Positions 1-4,509 of a DNA stretch of 5,439 bases are shown piece after piece. Every line of letters begins with the position of its first letter. Position 1 is the stretch's first letter. Location: NCBI GenBank assembly GCA_003164255.1, contig PLST01000351.1:1-5439 (forward strand), given 5' to 3'. This stretch comes from Acidobacteriaceae bacterium (lineage in GTDB: Bacteria > Acidobacteriota > Terriglobia > Terriglobales > Acidobacteriaceae). Made by a program: the position numbers and the translations under genes. Below the pieces are notes generated by a model. That model worked only from the letters and a program-made list of their open reading frames with translations, was not told the DNA's origin and did no database searches.

Positions 1-740
1 ACATCGAGTTTCAGATGCTGGCCGATGAGCACGGCAACGTGGCCTCCCTCTTTGAGCGCGAGTGCTCCATCCAGCGTCGCCATCAAAAGCTGATTGAAGA
101 AGCTCCATCGCTCCAGGTCACGCCCAAGCTGCGTGAAGAACTGGGCCGCACGCTCTGCCGTTGCCTGTCTGAGATCGGCTACCAGAATGCCGGCACCGTG
201 GAATTCCTTATGGACGCGAGCCATCAGCTCTACTTCATCGAGATGAACACGCGCATCCAGGTGGAGCACCCAATCACCGAGGCCATCACCGGTGTTGACA
301 TGGTCAAGGCTCAATTGAGGGTTGCCTCGGGAGACCGGCTCAGCGACATCCTGCCGCCCAAGCTTGAAATTCGCGGCCATTCCATCGAGTGCCGCATCAA
401 CGCCGAACATCCCAGAAAGTTCACGCCCTCCGCCGGCCAGATTACGGCCTTCAACGTTCCCGGCGGCAACGGCGTCCGCGTGGATACTGCCCAATACGCT
501 GAAGGCGTAATCCCGCCCTATTACGACTCGCTGATCGCCAAGCTGATCGTCCACGGCTGCGACCGCGCCGAAGCCATCGCCAAGATGGAGCGCGCGCTGA
601 GCCAGTTCGTAGTGCAAGGCGTCGAAACCTCCATCACTCTCCACCAGGAAATCTTCCAGGACTCCGGCTTCCGCGAAGGCAACTTCGACACAGGATTCAT
701 GGAGCGTTTCCTGGCAGCAAGGCACGAACCGGGCAAGTAG
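1..740 (+). CDS. accC: Biotin carboxylase subunit of acetyl-CoA carboxylase, C-terminal half (5' partial)
   Basis: The reading frame is open from the left edge (first full codon at base 3) to TAG at 738-740, giving about 245 codons of the C-terminal half of an ATP-grasp biotin carboxylase. This enzyme carboxylates biotin on AccB, using ATP and bicarbonate, in the first step of fatty acid synthesis in the cytoplasm. Visible signatures are RRHQK (75-89), the catalytic EMNTRIQVEHP block (240-272, with the conserved Glu, Asn and Arg), ECRINAE (387-407, with the Arg that contacts biotin/bicarbonate) and PPYYDS (513-530) of the C-terminal domain. The start would lie roughly 200 codons upstream, judging from the E. 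coli enzyme. The protein stops shortly after the C-terminal domain, with no biotinyl or carboxyltransferase domain, so it is a stand-alone subunit rather than pyruvate carboxylase. A pyruvate- or propionyl-CoA-type subunit A is a minor alternative. No convincing terminator follows the stop. Confidence 0.96.
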   Translation, partial: IEFQMLADEHGNVASLFERECSIQRRHQKLIEEAPSLQVTPKLREELGRTLCRCLSEIGYQNAGTVEFLMDASHQLYFIEMNTRIQVEHPITEAITGVDMVKAQLRVASGDRLSDILPPKLEIRGHSIECRINAEHPRKFTPSAGQITAFNVPGGNGVRVDTAQYAEGVIPPYYDSLIAKLIVHGCDRAEAIAKMERALSQFVVQGVETSITLHQEIFQDSGFREGNFDTGFMERFLAARHEPGK

Positions 741-741
741 G

Positions 742-773
742 TTTTTAGGTCCTTAGGTTTTTAGGTCTGAAGG
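742..773. repeat. Tandem 16-bp AT-rich repeat directly after accC
   Basis: Two adjacent 16-mers, tttttaggtccttagg (742-757) and tttttaggtctgaagg (758-773), match at 13 of 16 positions and are followed by ttt. The core TTTTTAGG is the reverse complement of CCTAAAAA at 903-910, so this array and the one at 861-912 form a loose inverted pair around the segment between them. The function is unknown. Short-period intergenic arrays like this are familiar to me from acidobacterial genomes (recollection, not checked). Confidence 0.6.
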
Positions 774-790
774 TTTCTCTAAGCTGTCTC

Positions 791-855
791 GCAGGCCCGG
801 GGCTGAAGCCCGCGGTGATTTTTGTCCTTCTTCAGGGGCAGAATGACATACCGTA
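791..855. repeat. REP-like GC-rich hairpin segment between the AT-rich arrays
   Basis: Bases 791-820 read around GGGGCTGAAGCCC, whose core GGGC-TGAA-GCCC folds into a short hairpin that extends imperfectly through CC/GG outside it. It is followed by GATTTTTG, so it could serve weakly as a terminator for accC, though the T-run is separated from the stem. The following ccttcttcaggggcagaatg has no coding signature. The form suggests a dispersed intergenic repeat rather than a gene-specific signal. This is an inference from one copy, so confidence is low. Confidence 0.35.
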
Positions 856-860
856 CCCCA

Positions 861-912
861 CCCCAAAAACCCAAAAACCCCAAAACCCCAAAAACCCAAA
901 AACCTAAAAAAA
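861..912. repeat. Degenerate 8-bp CCAAAAAC / CCTAAAAA array
   Basis: About six consecutive units of roughly 8 bp (ccaaaaac, ccaaaaac, cccaaaac, cccaaaaa, cccaaaaa, cctaaaaa) run up to an A7 tract at 906-912. The orientation is opposite to the TTTTTAGG array at 742-773. The end of the array doubles as the T-tract of the minus-strand terminator at 906-941. It is not a protein-coding repeat in any supported gene. Confidence 0.7.
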
Positions 913-941
913 GCCCCAGCGACAAAACTCCGTCGCTGGGG
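906..941 (-). terminator. Rho-independent terminator of the minus-strand gene at 980-1480
   Basis: CCCCAGCGAC (914-923) pairs perfectly over 10 bp with GTCGCTGGGG (932-941) around an 8-nt loop. Read on the minus strand, the stem is followed by C and then seven T (912-906). It lies 38 bp beyond the stop codon of the minus-strand gene, exactly where a terminator is expected, and so supports that gene being real and transcribed leftward. There is no T-run on the plus-strand side, so it should not stop accC transcripts. Confidence 0.88.
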
Positions 942-979
942 TGGCCATCATCAAACAACCTGCATTGTCCAACAACCCA

Positions 980-1480
980 CTACACCGGCTTCCCGCCACC
1001 AAAGCCGGGTGCCCCCGGTCCCCACGGCTCCGGATCCACCCATTGCGGCTCATTGTGCAACTCTTCAATCAGCTTCAACCAGCCGTTTGGCTTCTTCGGC
1101 TTCTCCCTGGGTTTCTTCTTTTCTGAAAACGACATCAGCGCCTTCACGCAAACAACGTCTCCTTCCTTTGCCCCTGCCTTCAGCTTCGACACCACGTGTT
1201 GGCTAATCTCCACCAGCGCCTGGTCTGACTCCTGCCTCAACATCTCCGCGCCGTCCTTTTCCGAACGCCGCGGCTTGTTCCGCTTCGCCGCTGTTTTCCT
1301 CCCTCCCCCAACCTTTACGCCTGCCCTCGCAAGCTCGTTCGCTGCCTTCCGCGCGTTTCCAGAGCCACCGGCCTTCATCAGCCCGGCGTCTTTCCGATCC
1401 ATGATCACGCGCCCGGCCGCCTTGCTTTTCCGGGCAGCGCCCTCTTGCTCTGCCTGCTTCTTCTTCGATACTTCGGTCAT
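980..1480 (-). CDS. Small, highly basic hypothetical protein
   Basis: The product is a 166-aa protein I cannot assign to a named family. The ATG at 1480 is chosen because the protein then begins MTEVSKKK, with GGGA about 8 nt upstream as a weak ribosome binding site. An in-frame TTG at 1501 would add seven residues. Residues 1-78 are rich in Lys, Arg, Ala and Gly and probably disordered. Residues 79-120 read as amphipathic helices (from EMLRQESDQALVEI to CVKALMSFSE). A second lysine/proline-rich linker (120-132) leads to NGWLKLIEELHNEPQW and a Gly/Pro tail ending GPGAPGFGGGKPV. There is no signal peptide and no membrane segment. A helical segment followed by an xGDxxxxKALM-type run is reminiscent of small DNA-packaging or DUF5681-like proteins, but that is only a hint. 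The terminator just beyond the stop supports the gene. Nucleic-acid binding is plausible from charge alone. Confidence 0.7.
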   Translation of the reverse strand: MTEVSKKKQAEQEGAARKSKAAGRVIMDRKDAGLMKAGGSGNARKAANELARAGVKVGGGRKTAAKRNKPRRSEKDGAEMLRQESDQALVEISQHVVSKLKAGAKEGDVVCVKALMSFSEKKKPREKPKKPNGWLKLIEELHNEPQWVDPEPWGPGAPGFGGGKPV

Positions 1481-1539
1481 ACGTTTCCCATTTCCGGCCA
1501 AGCCCCATGGACTTCAGTGCCCACAGAAGAGCTGCATGC

Positions 1540-1563
1540 GGCGGCTCCCACACCAGAGCCGCC
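1540..1563 (-). promoter_or_regulatory. Perfect GC-rich hairpin in the 5' leader of the leftward gene
   Basis: GGCGGCTC (1540-1547) pairs perfectly with GAGCCGCC (1556-1563) around an 8-nt loop. It lies about 60 nt upstream of the ATG at 1480 on the minus strand. It has no adjacent T-run in either direction, so it is not an intrinsic terminator. It could be a 5'-leader structure or a protein-binding palindrome. The function is inference only. Confidence 0.35.
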
Positions 1564-1658
1564 CCGAAAACGAATCGTCAGAATAATTGCCGTAATAAAT
1601 CGATGATTCCCGTTTTCTCTCCTCCGCCCACGAGCCATAGACCTGGCCTGCAAAAAAT

Positions 1659-1688
1659 AAAAGGAGAGCCATCAGGCCCTCCCTTTTT
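1659..1688. terminator. Possible bidirectional intrinsic terminator
   Basis: GGAGAGCC (1663-1670) pairs with GGCCCTCC (1675-1682) at seven of eight positions around the tetraloop ATCA. The stem is flanked by an A-rich run on the left (1652-1662) and CTTTTT on the right, so a U-tract would follow the stem in either direction. No gene ending here is recognisable. It may be a leftover from a gene lost when the neighbouring mobile element decayed. Confidence 0.4.
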
Positions 1689-1848
1689 GCTTCTTCACTT
1701 CTTTTCGTTGGTTCTGAATCAATCCTACCGAAAAACCCCGAAATTCTCTGCAAAGGCCAACCACCTAACTGCCCGAGCCCCGACTTTCGCGTCATGGATC
1801 AGGCGCCTTGGAAAATTCTGCCTTGAGGCCGTCTACGCATCGATAGCT

Positions 1849-1880
1849 GTCGCGGGCGGTACTTGTCGCGGGCGATACTC
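1849..1880. repeat. Tandem 16-bp duplication at the left edge of the IS remnant
   Basis: gtcgcgggcggtactt (1849-1864) and gtcgcgggcgatactc (1865-1880) are adjacent and identical at 14 of 16 positions. The pair ends three bases before the transposase-like reading frame becomes recognisable, so it may mark a recombination or repair junction where the element was truncated. Confidence 0.6.
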
Positions 1881-1882
1881 GT

Positions 1883-2077
1883 ACAAACACCTTTAAGGAG
1901 TTCTGTCGCCTCGTAAAGTGGCGTATTGACGGAGTTTATTACCCTGTGAGCAAGAAGTACCTACAGGGCTATCTGGACGGGTATACTCTTCGTTACAGTC
2001 GCCGAAGGGAGAATCAGCCGATTCTCACTTCACTCTTTGAGCAGCTCTGGAGGCGGACAGCGTACCTGCCCGTCTAA
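1883..2077 (+). pseudogene. C-terminal remnant of an IS1595-family (ISXO2-like) transposase
   Basis: In the frame of base 1883, the DNA translates to about 64 codons ending with TAA at 2075-2077. It starts TNTFKEFCRLVKWRIDGVYY, then VSKKYLQGYLDGYTLRYSRR, and ends with a segment like NQPILTSLFEQL. This matches the end of the DDE domain of ISXO2/IS1595 transposases, where the usual pattern is HTNTIEGFxSLLKRGIxGxYHxVSKKHLxRYxxEFxFRYNxR followed by xMFxxLL. The N-terminal zinc ribbon and the catalytic acidic residues are missing. The frame is closed by TAG at 1844-1846, there is no start codon or ribosome binding site, and changes such as RYN to RYS suggest decay. It is inactive. I could not find terminal inverted repeats or a target duplication. 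It lies about 160 bp upstream of the unknown-protein/PIN operon, pointing to past mobility of this locus. Confidence 0.8.
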
Positions 2078-2125
2078 TAGTTGCGCGAAAGTTTTCCGGC
2101 GTGAACGTCCGCAACCTTGAACTGA

Positions 2126-2141
2126 CCGCCTGCTTTGGCGG
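2126..2141. promoter_or_regulatory. Short inverted repeat upstream of the PIN operon
   Basis: CCGCC (2126-2130) and GGCGG (2137-2141) flank a 6-nt loop, about 95 bp upstream of the first operon start. TTGAAC at 2117-2122 could be a -35 element, but no good -10 is positioned after it. It is a weak candidate operator or leader hairpin. Confidence 0.2.
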
Positions 2142-2220
2142 ATTTGATTGTGACCTATTCATCGTGTGCCCTTGGCGCTAGCAACACCAAGCGCATACGT
2201 CCTACCAGTAGCACAGCACC

Positions 2221-2227
2221 GGGGAGG
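2221..2227 (+). promoter_or_regulatory. Strong ribosome binding site that fixes the start at 2235
   Basis: GGGGAGG, with the GGAGG core at 2223-2227, lies 7 nt before the ATG at 2235. It is the best Shine-Dalgarno sequence in the window. It rules out the longer in-frame start at 2166, whose extra 23 residues are Ala/Pro/Val-rich and have no ribosome binding site of this quality. Confidence 0.85.
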
Positions 2228-2234
2228 TAGGAAA

Positions 2235-2987
2235 ATGCCGCGTAAACCGAGGAAAGTCTGCGAGTATCGCTTCGAAATCGACGCATATACTCCGGAAACC
2301 ATTCCGCTTTCGCGCCTGTCCCAATACCTGGGCGATCTCGCCCGCATCATGGGCGAATCCGCGAATGTTCACTTGGTGCGCATAGAAAAAGGCAGCACTG
2401 CGCCCATCATTAGGGTTGATTGGGAGGCAGAGCCCAAGGTGCGCGAACGACTTCGCGCCGTGAAGTTCAATGAGGGCCCCTTAGAAGCGCAGCGAGCTTA
2501 CCGAGAGATTAACAGGCGCCTGATCGAAGACAATGCGAACGGGGTATTGCTTGACCCCAAAAAGGCGAAGGTTATTCGCTTTCCCGGACGAGACTCCGCA
2601 AACCAGCCGGAGTTTGGGCCAATTCGTCAAAATGCAGCCTTTCAAGGAATCCCCATACGAATCGGCGGAGAACACGATCCTGTCCCGATTCACTTGGAGG
2701 ACGGAGATGAGAAGCATATTGTCATGGCACCAAGGCGGCTTGCGAAGCAGATAGGCGAACACCTATTCACGTCTACCGTGCGAATTGAGGGGAAGGGCAG
2801 ATTCGTCCGAGAGAGAACGGGCGACTGGACGATGCTCGATTTTTACGCTCAAAGCTTTGAGGTATTAAGCGAAGGGGACCTTAGAAGTGACATTTCGCGT
2901 CTCAGGGCCATTCCTGCGGCCTGGAAAGAACTCGACGATCCGATTCGTGAACTGGCGGGGCATCGACGCGGAGAAAGGCCACAATAA
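2235..2987 (+). CDS. Conserved-looking protein of unknown function, first gene of the PIN operon
   Basis: The product is a 250-aa cytoplasmic protein with no signal peptide or membrane segment. I do not recognise a named domain. From memory, similar proteins beginning with an 'IDAYTPETIP-x-xRL' motif occur beside PIN genes in other bacteria, but I cannot verify this. Three parts can be seen. Residues 8-75 look like an alpha/beta domain (YRFEIDAYTPETIPLSRL, then VHLVRIEKGSTAPIIRVDWE). Residues 80-105 are a helical linker (AQRAYREINRRLIEDN). Residues 110-211 are a beta-rich half with a KVIRFPG strand, IPIRIGG, VPIHLEDGDEKHIV, the helix RRLAKQIGEHL, then VRIEGKGRF and GDWTMLDFYAQSFEVL. An OB- or SH3-like barrel would fit that pattern. 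The stop overlaps the next start (TAATG), so it is probably translationally coupled to the PIN gene. It may act as the PIN partner or antitoxin, or supply nucleic-acid recognition, but it is much larger than a VapB. Its codon third positions look less GC-rich than in accC, consistent with transfer. Confidence 0.9.
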   Translation: MPRKPRKVCEYRFEIDAYTPETIPLSRLSQYLGDLARIMGESANVHLVRIEKGSTAPIIRVDWEAEPKVRERLRAVKFNEGPLEAQRAYREINRRLIEDNANGVLLDPKKAKVIRFPGRDSANQPEFGPIRQNAAFQGIPIRIGGEHDPVPIHLEDGDEKHIVMAPRRLAKQIGEHLFTSTVRIEGKGRFVRERTGDWTMLDFYAQSFEVLSEGDLRSDISRLRAIPAAWKELDDPIRELAGHRRGERPQ

Positions 2988-3535
2988 TGGTTTCTGTCGA
3001 TGCTGGAATCTTAAGTCTGCTGCTCTACCCAGGCGCCAAGCCTCCGAGAGATCCGGCAACCAAGAAGCCAGTCGAAAAGGCGCGTGAAAGAATCGAGCAA
3101 CTGATCGACGACCTTGAAGCAGCTAAAGATCGTGTCATCATTCCCGCGCCAGCGCTTTCTGAGTTCTTGGTATTGGCGGGAAATGAGGGCCCGCAGTACC
3201 TAAACGAGCTGACCCTGCTCTCACATGTTTATATCCAGCCGTTCGATCAGATGGCTGCCGTGGAGCTAGCGGCGTTGGAACTGCTTGCCCGTAAGAAAGG
3301 AAACAAACGGTATCCAGCCTCGGATGCGACTCCCTGGCAAAAGGTCAAATTCGACCGCCAAATTGTAGCTATCTCCAAGCTTCATCAAGTTAAGACCATC
3401 TACTCAGACGACAACGGAGTCCGAAGCATTGCAGAGGAAATCGGGATCAAGACAATCTCCACATGGGAATTGCCCACTCCCCAAAGCAAGACGCCTCTCC
3501 TTGACGAGTCCGGCGAACCAATAGACCTCAAATAG
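2987..3535 (+). CDS. PIN-domain ribonuclease, probable toxin of a two-gene module
   Basis: The product is a 182-aa PIN (VapC-like) endoribonuclease. PIN proteins cut single-stranded or structured RNA using two metal ions held by a cluster of acidic residues. All expected positions are present: D5 in MVSVDAGILSLLL, E59 in PAPALSEFLV, D123 in KVKFDRQIVAIS and D141/D142 in TIYSDDNGVRSIA, followed by GIKTIS, the typical last strand. It is longer than a usual VapC (about 130-150 aa). The extra length is a charged insert after the first strand (residues 15-48) and a C-terminal tail (160-182, ending GEPIDLK). The ATG at 2987 shares its A with the upstream TAA, and AAAGG at 2974-2978 sits 8 nt before it inside the first gene. 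This implies coupled translation and a fixed ratio of the two proteins. The toxin role is inferred from family and arrangement. A substrate-specific RNA-processing role is the alternative. No clear terminator follows. Confidence 0.92.
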   Translation: MVSVDAGILSLLLYPGAKPPRDPATKKPVEKARERIEQLIDDLEAAKDRVIIPAPALSEFLVLAGNEGPQYLNELTLLSHVYIQPFDQMAAVELAALELLARKKGNKRYPASDATPWQKVKFDRQIVAISKLHQVKTIYSDDNGVRSIAEEIGIKTISTWELPTPQSKTPLLDESGEPIDLK

Positions 3536-3637
3536 GGTCACTTGTCCGGAGAGGATAATCGCCGGTCCCCTACGGTCGCGACTTTTCTGTTCCTGTCGCT
3601 AGGGTGGCCCTGATTGAAGCCCATCGAGCAGTTCTTT
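3536..3637. other. Short convergent spacer between the PIN gene and the XRE regulator
   Basis: About 100 bp separate two genes that point at each other. The region contains GCGAC/GTCGC with a 12-nt loop (near 3578-3600) and AGGG-TGG-CCCT (near 3600-3611), neither with a convincing T-run. No intrinsic terminator can be claimed for either gene. There is no room for the Fic-family partner that normally follows mobile mystery protein A. Confidence 0.5.
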
Positions 3638-4009
3638 CTAATCCCCAACCCCTGCCTCTCTAATCTCCGTCCCCAAAACCACGGCCCACAATCTCTCCTC
3701 GTACAACTCCTCCAGCGTCCGCCCGCCCTTCGGAACCACCGAGTACACCACCTTGCAGTCCATCGCATCCGCCATCCGATCCATCGCCCGTAGCGTCAGC
3801 GTCCCCTTCAGCTCCCGATTCTCTATCGCAAACACCACCGACCGCGCATGCCCCATCTTCTCCGCAATCTCGTGCGAACGAATACGCAGAGCCTTCCGCA
3901 CCGCCCGAAGAATCCCCTCCGTCGGATGCTTATCCAACCCCGCCTGCCGGAAAGGCCTCATCTCCACATCCAGCCTTTTCCGCGCCACCTTCTGTACCGA
4001 TACCCTCAT
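3638..4009 (-). CDS. XRE-type regulator resembling mobile mystery protein A
   Basis: The product is a 123-aa putative DNA-binding protein. The layout follows the mobile mystery protein A family (TIGR02612): a basic N-terminus (residues 1-28), then GILRAVRKALRIRSHEIAEKM as the first helices of a Cro/CI helix-turn-helix, ARSVVFAIENRE as the recognition helix, LKGTLTLRAMDRMADAMDC, and then VVYSVVPKGGRTLEELYEER. That last stretch corresponds to the family's 'CELVYALVP...LEE' region. The protein ends soon after, at about 123 residues against roughly 150 for the family as I recall it, so the C-terminal helices appear missing. No frame downstream restores them. The family is usually paired with mobile mystery protein B, a Fic-domain protein. 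None is present, making this an orphan. The ATG at 4009 has GGGGAG only 2 nt away, which is short spacing. It may regulate itself through the repeats at 4024-4051. Confidence 0.82.
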   Translation of the reverse strand: MRVSVQKVARKRLDVEMRPFRQAGLDKHPTEGILRAVRKALRIRSHEIAEKMGHARSVVFAIENRELKGTLTLRAMDRMADAMDCKVVYSVVPKGGRTLEELYEERLWAVVLGTEIREAGVGD

Positions 4010-4023
4010 AGCTCCCCGCCTTT

Positions 4024-4051
4024 CTGACCACTGACCCCTGATCCCTGTTTA
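4024..4051. repeat. Four-unit heptad repeat upstream of the XRE regulator
   Basis: ctgacca, ctgaccc, ctgatcc and ctgttta follow one another without gaps. The first three differ at one or two positions and the last is degenerate. The array covers about -15 to -42 relative to the minus-strand start at 4009, so it lies in the leader or promoter of that gene. It could be a simple sequence repeat common in this genome or a row of operator half-sites. Confidence 0.65.
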
Positions 4052-4131
4052 AAGCCTGCGCCAAAACCGACAAATACTCTGCAAAACTCCGCAAAAAACG
4101 ACCAAAAGACGCACTTTGTTCTTTCAACTGT

Positions 4132-4178
4132 CGAGTTGGTCAAAGCCGATCTTCCAAAAAACGCCGAGTTGGTCAAAG
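4132..4178. repeat. Pair of 14-bp direct repeats, 33 bp apart
   Basis: cgagttggtcaaag occurs at 4132-4145 and again, without mismatch, at 4165-4178. The 33-bp period is about three helical turns, so a protein could read both copies from the same face of the DNA. The spacing is also compatible with a short tandem duplication that has diverged in between. No gene overlaps them. Confidence 0.6.
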
Positions 4179-4327
4179 ACAATGCAGACCAGTTCACAAG
4201 CAACGCCCAAATCGTTGCGCCACGGCAGCCATTTCTCACAAAAATCGCCACCCACCCGCAGTCAGAAAAACAAGTGCGCCTAAAATCCGCACCCGACGGC
4301 GGAATTTGGATTGCCGGGACCGGGGGC

Positions 4328-4350
4328 ACCCGCCGGAGGCGGCTGGGTGT
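4328..4350. other. GC-rich imperfect hairpin
   Basis: CACCCGCC pairs with GGCGG(CT)GGGTG around a GGA loop with a small bulge on the right arm. There is no T-run on either side, so it is not an intrinsic terminator. It lies in the gene-free stretch before the LprI-like gene and its role is unknown. Confidence 0.3.
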
Positions 4351-4482
4351 ACGATGCTCGGCAGGGAATCGTTAGCTATCTAGAAAGTGGCCTCGATATG
4401 TCGGACTCCGTGCTCGGCAACCCCAGACGTACGATCCTCCGGAGTGATGACTTGTTTCGCCGCCGCTGCGACGAAAACAGTT

Positions 4483-4509
4483 CAGGAGCCAGCGCGAAGG
4501 CAGCTCCTG
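4483..4509 (+). promoter_or_regulatory. Hairpin just upstream of the LprI-like gene start
   Basis: CAGGAGC (4483-4489) pairs perfectly with GCTCCTG (4503-4509) around a 13-nt loop, ending 35 nt before the GTG at 4545. If transcribed it would lie in the 5' leader. It could equally be an operator or chance. No T-run follows. Confidence 0.3.

Larger units (their letters stand above)
1481..1882. other. Gene-free spacer upstream of the basic-protein gene
   Basis: About 400 bp with no supportable gene. Several long open frames cross it on both strands, but their translations show no family motifs, no plausible ribosome binding sites and biased Pro/Ser/Arg content typical of shadows. It should contain the promoter of the leftward gene at 980-1480. 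No clear -35/-10 pair is visible, and CAATTATTCT around 1590 (minus strand) is the best but weak -10 candidate. It holds the hairpin at 1540-1563, the terminator-like structure at 1663-1688 and a tandem duplication at 1849-1880, listed separately. Confidence 0.6.

Noticed and set aside
861..912. Telomere-like CCCCAAAA repeats suggesting eukaryotic (ciliate) DNA
   Set aside because: The units vary in length, the array is only about 50 bp, it sits between two bacterial genes, and it merges into a bacterial terminator.
1203..1553. Second minus-strand frame overlapping the basic-protein gene
   Set aside because: Its Arg/Gly/Glu-biased translation is the +1 shadow of the Lys/Ala-rich gene, with no motif and no terminator of its own.
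822..1586. Long plus-strand open frame (254 codons) over the basic-protein gene
   Set aside because: It starts inside the repeat segment, reads through the AT-rich array as a Lys/Pro/Thr repeat and through the terminator stem, and then is Ser/Phe/Pro-rich. The minus strand has the better start and a dedicated terminator, so this is a shadow frame.
1507..1896. Plus- and minus-strand open frames in the spacer before the IS remnant
   Set aside because: No recognisable motifs, no good ribosome binding sites, and both read through the hairpin at 1540-1563 and the terminator-like structure at 1663-1688.
2166..2234. Longer N-terminus for the first operon gene
   Set aside because: The extra 23 residues are Ala/Val/Pro-rich without conservation cues, and the GGGGAGG site clearly serves the ATG at 2235.
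3536..3637. Terminators for the converging PIN and XRE genes
   Set aside because: The two small inverted repeats have short stems or long loops and no adjacent T-run in either direction.
4024..4178. CRISPR-like array from the heptad and 14-bp repeats
   Set aside because: The heptads have no spacers, and the 14-bp repeat occurs only twice with a single 19-bp gap. There is no leader and no cas gene.
3930..4329. Minus-strand frames upstream of the XRE regulator, including one with several Trp and Phe residues
   Set aside because: They translate A-rich intergenic repeats, lack ribosome binding sites and show no family pattern.
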